Below, one piece after another: positions 6,252 to 11,687 of a DNA stretch of 11,687 nucleotides. Within the stretch, counting starts at the first letter, position 1, and each line of letters starts with the position of its first letter. This DNA comes from Bacteroidota bacterium (GTDB taxonomy: Bacteria > Bacteroidota > Bacteroidia > Flavobacteriales_D > Crocinitomicaceae). Below the pieces are notes generated by a model. The model was not told the DNA's origin. It was given only the letters and a program-made list of their open reading frames with translations, and searched no databases. The stretch is taken from the NCBI GenBank assembly GCA_018825925.1, contig JAHKAT010000104.1, positions 1-11,687 of the forward strand, given 5' to 3'. The position numbers and the translations under genes are program-made.

Positions 6252-8557
6252 GATTAAATTATATCGTTGGTGAAATTGCTCTTGTAATGGCCGCGAAAAC
6301 ATGGGGTGACTCCACCAAAATGATTGAAAATGTGGTTTACGATTCGCGTAAAATTGTCGCCGGTGATCATTGCTTATTTCTTTGTTTACGGACTGAAAAT
6401 CAGGATGGACACCAATATATAGCGGATGCATATAAAAAGGGAGTTCGCGTTTTTCTCGTGGATAAAATGCACAACATAAAGAATTACGATGCTTTAGAAA
6501 ACCTAACTTTCATTGTTTGTGATAACACGCTAGAAGCGATGCAATTACTGGCTTCCTTTCATCGAAATCGATTTGATATTCCCGTTATAGCAATCACTGG
6601 TTCTGCAGGAAAAACAATAGTCAAAGAATGGTTGTCGCAGTATTTGGGGGTTAAGTTTAAAGTCACAAAAAGTCCCAAAAGCTTTAATTCACAGCTTGGA
6701 GTTGCCATTTCATTAATGGAAATTGATAACGAAACAGAAGTGGCAATCATAGAAGCAGGGATTTCACTGCCGGGTGAAATGCGGAGTTTGAAAAACATGA
6801 TTCATCCAACACACGGGGTTTTTACTTCTATTGGCGAAAATCATCTTTCAAATTTCAAAAGTGCTGATGAACTATTGGCCGAAAAATGTGTTTTGTTTGA
6901 AGGAGTTACGAAAGTTTATTTAAATGAACAGTTTAAAGATTTGACATTGCCTTTTTCTGGTCTTTTTGGAGATTTAATTCATTCCGATATTCCAAAGGGT
7001 TTTACTTTAATTGATCGCACTAATGTGTCTCTCTGTGAAAGGGTTGCATTGGATTTTGGTTTGAGTGAAAAGGAGAATAAAGTAACACGGTCAGAATTGC
7101 GACACATTCACCTGCGCTTAGAAACTTTAGACGGCATTAACGATACTAAATTAATTTTAGATGCCTATAATCGAACCATTGACGGACTAGATCAGGCACT
7201 TGGGTATCAGGCCACCATAGCACAAGATAAATGTAGAATTTTGATTGTTCATAATTCTGATATTCAGAAGATAAATAAAGATGATTTAAAGCTTTTGTTG
7301 AGTAGGTATAATTTGGAAAAGCAAGAAGAATTGCGTTTGAATTTTTCAGTTTATTCCAATCTCAAGATAGACTCTTTGCCAAAGGCAGATCAATTGATAT
7401 TGTTAAAGGGGAATCATCCCGAAACCTTAAGTTTGGGGAATCAATGGAAAAAGCGCAAGCACCAGACCTTTGTTGAGATTTCCCTGGATGCCTTGGCTTA
7501 TAATTTAAAACAATGGAGGTCCCATTTAAAACCGGATTGTAAGATTTTAGCGATGGTGAAAGCCTCGTCCTATGGGACGGAAATAGGTGAATTGGGAAAG
7601 TTCCTCGAACAACAGAAGGTTTCATCCATTGGGGTTGCTTATGCCGATGAAGGTGTTTTGTTGAGAAAACAAGGCGTTCGTTTGCCTGTTTTGGTAATGA
7701 ATAGTGATCGTTACAGTTGGGAAGACTGTTTGGCATTTGATTTAGAGCCTTCCATTTTTAGTTTAGATCATTTCAAAGATTTTCTAAGTTTTGTAGAGGA
7801 GAAAGAGGTGATAGGAGTTCGCATTCATTTGAAATTCGATACAGGAATGCATCGTTTGGGCTTTTTAGAAAAAGATTTGCCTGAATTAATCAGCTTGCTT
7901 CAGACCTCAAAAAACATACTCATTTCGTCTGTTTTTTCTCACTTGGCAGATGCAGGCAACCCAGATGCTCAATTTACTTTGGAGCAGTTGGCCATTTTTG
8001 ATCGAATGACGAGCGGTTTAACCAATCAATTGGCCTACCCAATTCATCGACACATTTTAAATAGTGATGGCGCTTCTTTGGGTCATGTACCTAGTTACGA
8101 TATGATTCGCTTAGGCATAGGACTTTATGGTATTTCGTCACACCCAAGCATGGTCAAGAAATTACAAGCTGTTTTGCAGTGGAAAAGCGTGGTGAGTCAA
8201 GTGAAAACCTTAGAGATTGGTGAAACAGTAGGGTACGGAAGAACATTTATCGCTGAAAAACCAATGAATATTGCGATAATTCCTGTCGGTTATGCGGACG
8301 GGTTCAAACGATCATTGAGTCAAGGAAAGGGCGGTGTTTGGATTCATAATGAATACTGTCCAGTTGTTGGAAATGTTTGTATGGATATGATTATAGTGGC
8401 AGTGAGCCCCAAAGTATCAGCAGGAGATGTAGTTGAAATAATTGGCGAGAACCAAACTGTTCAAGTCCTCGCCAATTGTGCTAATACGATTCCGTACGAA
8501 ATTATGACCGGATTATCGACCCGAATGCCTCGTGTTTTTGTTCAGCACGAAGACTAA
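6248..8557 (+). CDS. murF-alr: Bifunctional MurF ligase / alanine racemase fusion
   Basis: Cytoplasmic enzyme combining two peptidoglycan steps. The C-terminal half makes D-alanine from L-alanine with PLP. The N-terminal half is UDP-MurNAc-tripeptide:D-Ala-D-Ala ligase. MurF half, about 1-400: ATP loop TGSAGKT (117-123), SPKSFNSQLGV (142-152), EAGISLPGE (169-177), GENHLSNF (196-203), probable carbamylated Lys213, and LDAYNRTIDGL (304-314). Racemase half, about 406-769: PLP lysine Lys438 in MVKASSYG, Arg536 in GMHRLGF, NSDGA at 605-609, RLGIGLYG (621-628), catalytic Tyr663 in VGYGRTF, and VGNVCMDM (707-714). The fusion is characteristic of Bacteroidota. At 769 residues it is shorter than the roughly 815-830 I recall, and most of the missing length appears to lie in the MurF central domain around 227-257. 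The gene overlaps the tdk stop by 4 bases. Its own TAA (8555-8557) overlaps the stop of the convergent lipoprotein gene. Confidence 0.97.
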   Translation: MRLNYIVGEIALVMAAKTWGDSTKMIENVVYDSRKIVAGDHCLFLCLRTENQDGHQYIADAYKKGVRVFLVDKMHNIKNYDALENLTFIVCDNTLEAMQLLASFHRNRFDIPVIAITGSAGKTIVKEWLSQYLGVKFKVTKSPKSFNSQLGVAISLMEIDNETEVAIIEAGISLPGEMRSLKNMIHPTHGVFTSIGENHLSNFKSADELLAEKCVLFEGVTKVYLNEQFKDLTLPFSGLFGDLIHSDIPKGFTLIDRTNVSLCERVALDFGLSEKENKVTRSELRHIHLRLETLDGINDTKLILDAYNRTIDGLDQALGYQATIAQDKCRILIVHNSDIQKINKDDLKLLLSRYNLEKQEELRLNFSVYSNLKIDSLPKADQLILLKGNHPETLSLGNQWKKRKHQTFVEISLDALAYNLKQWRSHLKPDCKILAMVKASSYGTEIGELGKFLEQQKVSSIGVAYADEGVLLRKQGVRLPVLVMNSDRYSWEDCLAFDLEPSIFSLDHFKDFLSFVEEKEVIGVRIHLKFDTGMHRLGFLEKDLPELISLLQTSKNILISSVFSHLADAGNPDAQFTLEQLAIFDRMTSGLTNQLAYPIHRHILNSDGASLGHVPSYDMIRLGIGLYGISSHPSMVKKLQAVLQWKSVVSQVKTLEIGETVGYGRTFIAEKPMNIAIIPVGYADGFKRSLSQGKGGVWIHNEYCPVVGNVCMDMIIVAVSPKVSAGDVVEIIGENQTVQVLANCANTIPYEIMTGLSTRMPRVFVQHED

Positions 8558-9021
8558 AATCCAATTTTTGATTTGAATTTTTCGGGATAAATAATCTTGG
8601 TTTCATTAATGGCTATTTTTTTAGACACACCGTAAACTGACCCTTTTACTTTTCCTTTGAGTCGCAAATTAATTTGTGGTTTATTCATCCATTGCATCAG
8701 TCGAAGTAAAACAAAACTTTCTCCTTTTAAGGTAATGGGAACAGAATAGGTATTTGATGATTTTCGCAAAAGTTTAACGTTTTCATCCAGATTTACGGTT
8801 CCGGCATAAACTTCATCGATGTACACATCAAGCACAGATGGTTTGACTTTTATCCCAAAAAAATTAGGGTTTTCTATCTCAGCATCAATTTGAATTTTAG
8901 CGACTGTTCCTTTCAGTTCGATCAATTCTAACTTTTTAATTTCTACCAATTCAGGCTCCTCAATCTCATTACAAGAGGTGAGCAAGAAAAGACTTAAAAA
9001 AGAAATGGCTATATATTTCAT
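8554..9021 (-). CDS. LEA14-like (WHy domain) lipoprotein
   Basis: Small envelope lipoprotein. Residues 1-17 are a type II signal peptide with lipobox LLTSC and lipidated Cys17. Residues about 30-145 fit a late-embryogenesis-abundant type 2 / WHy fold: a beta-rich stretch with the hallmark Asn-Pro-Asn at 51-53 (AEIENPNFFGIKV), a central LDVYIDEVYAG, and a final strand pair around 117-145. Several Bacteroidota carry similar single-domain lipoproteins; their role is unclear, with stress-linked envelope stabilisation only a possibility. The acidic run after the cysteine (NEIEEPE) resembles, but does not exactly match, known Bacteroidota surface-export signals. Its ATG overlaps the last base of the upstream M20 dipeptidase stop (TAATG), so reinitiation is likely. 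The stop overlaps the convergent murF-alr stop. Confidence 0.85.
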   Translation of the reverse strand: MKYIAISFLSLFLLTSCNEIEEPELVEIKKLELIELKGTVAKIQIDAEIENPNFFGIKVKPSVLDVYIDEVYAGTVNLDENVKLLRKSSNTYSVPITLKGESFVLLRLMQWMNKPQINLRLKGKVKGSVYGVSKKIAINETKIIYPEKFKSKIGF

Positions 9022-10409
9022 TACTTGGACATTTCAGTAAAGTGATGGTAGAAATAAGGAATGGTTTCTATGCCTTTATAATAATTGAATAATCCATAAT
9101 GTTCGTTTGGAGAATGGATGGCGTCGCTGTCCAAACCAAAGCCCATTAAAACAGTTTTTAAACCTAATTCTTTCTCAAACATGGCGACAATTGGAATGCT
9201 TCCTCCGCTTCGAACAGGAATTGGTTTTTTTCCAAAAGCTTGCTCATAAGCCTTAGAAGCGGCTTTGTATCCAATAGAATCTATGGGTGTTACAGCTGGT
9301 TCGCCTCCATGATGTGGTGTTACTTTTACTCGTGTTCCTTTGGGCGCAATGGATTCAAAGTGGTTTTTAAAAAGTTCGGTTATTCTGTGTGGATCTTGAT
9401 TTGGAACCAAACGCATTGAAATCTTGGCGTATGCCTTTGATGCAATCACCGTTTTTGCGCCTTCACCTGTGTAACCTCCCCAAATTCCGTTGACATCTAA
9501 AGTCGGACGGATAGAGCCGCGCTCCATGGTTGAGTAGGATTCTTCTCCGTAAACACTTTCAATGTCCAAGGCCTTACAATACGCCTCTATACTAAAGGGT
9601 GCTTTTGCCATTTCGGCTCTTTCTTCCTTCGTTAATTCTACCACGTCGTCATAGAAATTAGGAATGGTGATCTGATTCTTTTCATCGTGCAAGGAAGCGA
9701 TCATTTTGTTTAAGATGTTTATCGGATTGGCCACGCAACCACCATATAATCCCGAGTGCAAATCGCGATTGGGTCCTGTTACTTCAACCTCCACATAACT
9801 CAATCCGCGCAAGCCTGTGGTGATAGAAGGCACGTCGTTGGCAAGCATTCCAGTGTCGGAAACCAAAATCACATCGGCACTTAATTTTTCTTTGTTGTTT
9901 TTAACAAAAAGGCCCAAATTCTCACTTCCAACTTCTTCTTCACCTTCAATCATAAATTTAACATTGCAAGGCAATTCATTGGAACTCATCATCGCTTCAA
10001 AGGCTTTTACATGCATAAACATTTGTCCCTTATCATCACAAGCGCCACGAGCAAAAATAGCTCCTTCTGGATGTATTTCTGTTTTTTTTATGATAGGTTC
10101 AAAAGGAGGATTGGTCCATAATTCGATAGGGTCTGCAGGCTGTACATCGTAATGTCCGTAAACCAATACGGTCGGTAATTTTGGGTCGATGAGTTTATGG
10201 GCATATACGATAGGATATCCAGCCGTTTCACAAATTTCTACGGCATCAGCACCAGCATTTTTCAATGATTGAGAAACTTGTTCTGCGGTTTTAACTACCT
10301 CTTTAGCATACGCTTTGTCAGCTGAAATTGAAGGGATTTTTAAAAGGTCAATTAATTCATTTACAAAGCGTTCTTTGTTTTCTGAAATATATAATTGGGT
10401 ATTCTTCAT
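9021..10409 (-). CDS. M20-family zinc dipeptidase
   Basis: Cytoplasmic metallopeptidase of the carnosine dipeptidase-like M20 group, expected to split dipeptides or other short peptides using two zinc ions. The length of 462 residues is normal and there is no signal peptide. All catalytic positions are visible: His86 and Asp88 in VYGHYDVQ, bridging Asp125 in GACDDKGQ, Glu158 (general base) and Glu159 (ligand) in EGEEEVGSE, Asp185 in LVSDTG, and His432 in AIHSPNEHYG. The lid/dimerisation insert runs from about 200 to 380 and includes TGPNRDLHSGLYGG (211-224) and the RPTLDVNGIWGGY block (301-313). SGGSIP (401-406) is a substrate-binding loop typical of this group. It is the first gene of a two-gene unit with the LEA14-like lipoprotein. 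That pairing suggests co-expression rather than an obvious shared pathway. The exact substrate cannot be told from sequence. Confidence 0.95.
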   Translation of the reverse strand: MKNTQLYISENKERFVNELIDLLKIPSISADKAYAKEVVKTAEQVSQSLKNAGADAVEICETAGYPIVYAHKLIDPKLPTVLVYGHYDVQPADPIELWTNPPFEPIIKKTEIHPEGAIFARGACDDKGQMFMHVKAFEAMMSSNELPCNVKFMIEGEEEVGSENLGLFVKNNKEKLSADVILVSDTGMLANDVPSITTGLRGLSYVEVEVTGPNRDLHSGLYGGCVANPINILNKMIASLHDEKNQITIPNFYDDVVELTKEERAEMAKAPFSIEAYCKALDIESVYGEESYSTMERGSIRPTLDVNGIWGGYTGEGAKTVIASKAYAKISMRLVPNQDPHRITELFKNHFESIAPKGTRVKVTPHHGGEPAVTPIDSIGYKAASKAYEQAFGKKPIPVRSGGSIPIVAMFEKELGLKTVLMGFGLDSDAIHSPNEHYGLFNYYKGIETIPYFYHHFTEMSK

Positions 10410-10431
10410 CTTATTCTTTAATTTAGTTATC

Positions 10432-10439
10432 CAAATATG
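10432..10439 (-). promoter_or_regulatory. Possible -7 element for the M20 dipeptidase gene
   Basis: On the minus strand this reads CATATTTG, one mismatch from the Bacteroidota -7 consensus TAnnTTTG. It lies 22 bases upstream of the dipeptidase ATG, which would give a short leader. No TTG is correctly spaced at -33, so support is weak. Nothing similar was found on the plus strand of the 10410-10518 gap for the choice-of-anchor L gene. Confidence 0.3.
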
Positions 10440-10518
10440 GGAATAATCTATCGGATAAAAAAGGTAGATTGCAACCTATACTTACCACCTTCCGTCAACC
10501 TAATAAAGATTTCTAGTC

Positions 10519-11687
10519 ATGAAAATCATACTGCGGTGTTTTATTGTGATCATCTTATTGTTTTTTATAGAAACGATAAATGCTCAAATAAGCGCAGTAA
10601 ACTCTCAGACGGCCAGTCAATTGGTGCAAAATGTACTCCTTGGAAATGGGGTAACCGCTACAAATGTTAAATTAAATGGCACCAGTGTAGGGGCGAATGT
10701 CTTGAATGCACAAATAGGTTATTTTGATAAAGCTACGTCCAACTTTCCAATCACAAAAGGGATTGTTATGACCAGTGGATTGGTATCGAACATACCAGGA
10801 ACGGCAAATAGTTTTGCTTCGAGTGCAACAGGTTCTGGCTCTGATTTGGATTTAGTCAGTATTTCAGGTGTGAATATATTCGACCAAGTAGTCTTAGAAT
10901 TTGATTTTGTGGCCACAGGCGATTCGATGCAGTTTAAATACATGTTTGCCTCTGAAGAATATCCCGAATTTGTGGGTGGTGGTGTAAACGATGCTTTTGG
11001 ATTTTTTCTTTCTGGCCCCGGAATATTTGGTTCGTTTTTAAATGGAGCCGTTAATTTGGCTCATTTGCCAGGAGGTATTGTTCCTGTTTCTATTAATACT
11101 GTAAATCAAAACATAAACACCTCGTTTTATACTTCAAATGCCAATAACTTTTATGGTGTTACCACAAAGATGGATGGAATGACTGTCGTGATGGCTGCTC
11201 TTTCTGCTTTGCAATGTGGTGAAACGTATCACATTAAATTAGCCTTAGGTGATGGAGGGGATGCGGTTTATGATTCTGCGGTTTTTTTAGAAGCGGAGAG
11301 TTTTAAATCCAATGTGGTTAAAATAGAGGCTGAATCCAACTTGTCAAATAACTTTACGGATACATTAATGGCAGAAGGATGTGTTTCAACCAATCTTGTT
11401 TTTACTCGACCGACCATCTACAAAGATTCTCCTCAAAAGTTTTATTTAAATTATGGTGGAACTGCCGACCCTCAATTGGATTTTATAAACCTATTGGATA
11501 CCATTTATTTTCCGTCGGGTGAAGACACTGTATCCTTTCTTGTAACACCAATGGATGATGGTTTGATCGAACCAATGGAATACCTCGACATCTTTGGTTA
11601 TTCTGTAACCATTTGCGGAGATACAATTTATGATTCTATTCGTTTGTATATTGTTGATCATTATGATTTGACCTATACGCTACAAGA
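10519..11687 (+). CDS. Choice-of-anchor L domain secreted protein (3' end outside window)
   Basis: The open frame begins with the ATG at 10519 and continues for 389 codons to the window edge with no stop, so the gene is partial. Residues 1-22 are a signal peptide (MKIILRCF, hydrophobic core, likely cleavage INA|Q). Residues about 28-265 match the choice-of-anchor L domain: TASQLVQNVLLGNGVTATNV (31-50), a GIVMTSG strand (81-87), and the hallmark MFASEEYPEFV (142-152) followed by NDAFGFFLSGPG (157-168). Residues about 285-380 (LNYGGTADP, LDTIYFPSGEDTVSFLV, DDGLIEPMEYL) resemble a Calx-beta-like repeat, which often follows this domain. Family members are usually long cell-surface or secreted proteins ending in varied anchors, commonly a type IX sorting domain. 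Here that end lies beyond the window. The gene is divergent from the M20 dipeptidase gene, 109 bases away. Adhesion or matrix function is inferred from the family only. Confidence 0.9.
   Translation, partial: MKIILRCFIVIILLFFIETINAQISAVNSQTASQLVQNVLLGNGVTATNVKLNGTSVGANVLNAQIGYFDKATSNFPITKGIVMTSGLVSNIPGTANSFASSATGSGSDLDLVSISGVNIFDQVVLEFDFVATGDSMQFKYMFASEEYPEFVGGGVNDAFGFFLSGPGIFGSFLNGAVNLAHLPGGIVPVSINTVNQNINTSFYTSNANNFYGVTTKMDGMTVVMAALSALQCGETYHIKLALGDGGDAVYDSAVFLEAESFKSNVVKIEAESNLSNNFTDTLMAEGCVSTNLVFTRPTIYKDSPQKFYLNYGGTADPQLDFINLLDTIYFPSGEDTVSFLVTPMDDGLIEPMEYLDIFGYSVTICGDTIYDSIRLYIVDHYDLTYTLQ

Noticed and set aside
7362..7736. 124-codon minus-strand open frame opposite murF-alr
   Set aside because: It lies entirely antisense to a confidently identified enzyme, spanning the MurF-Alr linker and the PLP-lysine region, and has no protein-like features.
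6248..10409. Idea that the M20 dipeptidase works with murF-alr as a D-Ala-D-Ala recycling or resistance module
   Set aside because: The dipeptidase is convergent to the fusion, not co-transcribed with it, and belongs to the carnosine dipeptidase-like group rather than to known D-Ala-D-Ala dipeptidases.
10437..10670. 77-codon plus-strand open frame in the divergent spacer
   Set aside because: Most of it overlaps the choice-of-anchor L gene in another frame, and its product has no signal peptide or recognisable motif.
1..11687. Search for mobile elements, CRISPR arrays, toxin-antitoxin or defence genes, tRNAs and rRNAs
   Set aside because: No transposase, integrase, spaced repeats, RNA cloverleaf or defence-type domain was seen. 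The gaps between genes are 150 bases or less and all genes fit an ordinary chromosome.

Overview
The window is AT-rich, gene-dense DNA. It most likely comes from the chromosome of a Bacteroidota member, probably of the Flavobacteriales. Four things point there: a single-chain MurF/alanine racemase fusion; a type II thymidine kinase beginning MFLE directly upstream of it; a choice-of-anchor L secreted protein; and a large secreted protein of a type I know only from Bacteroidota. No gene start is clearly preceded by a Shine-Dalgarno sequence, which also fits that phylum. I cannot name the genus.

Layout. Positions 19-5516 hold a minus-strand cluster, read right to left. It starts with an acidic cytoplasmic protein with a Glu-rich linker, continues with a translationally coupled secreted M28 zinc aminopeptidase, and ends, after a 127-base gap containing an inverted repeat, with a 1107-residue secreted protein of unknown function. 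A 150-base divergent spacer separates this cluster from a plus-strand pair at 5667-8557: thymidine kinase (tdk) and the MurF-Alr fusion, which share an ATGA stop/start overlap. The fusion ends tail to tail, with overlapping stop codons, against a second minus-strand pair at 8554-10409: a small LEA14-like lipoprotein and, upstream of it, a cytoplasmic M20 zinc dipeptidase, joined by a TAATG junction. A 109-base divergent spacer then leads to a plus-strand choice-of-anchor L protein that starts at 10519 and runs off the right edge.

How the genes fit together. tdk serves thymidine salvage. The fusion makes D-alanine and adds D-Ala-D-Ala to the peptidoglycan precursor. The M20 and M28 enzymes fit peptide use inside and outside the cytoplasm respectively. 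The two large secreted proteins and the lipoprotein belong to the envelope or cell surface. The gene junctions (8-base, 4-base and 1-base overlaps) suggest three short operons.

I found no RNA gene, insertion sequence, CRISPR array, prophage, defence system or biosynthetic cluster, and no gene-free stretch over 300 bases. The points most worth a second look are a shortened central domain in the MurF half, the abrupt C-terminus of the 1107-residue protein, the coupling of an uncharacterised acidic protein to an exported peptidase, and two alternative GC-rich stems over the zinc-site codons of tdk.
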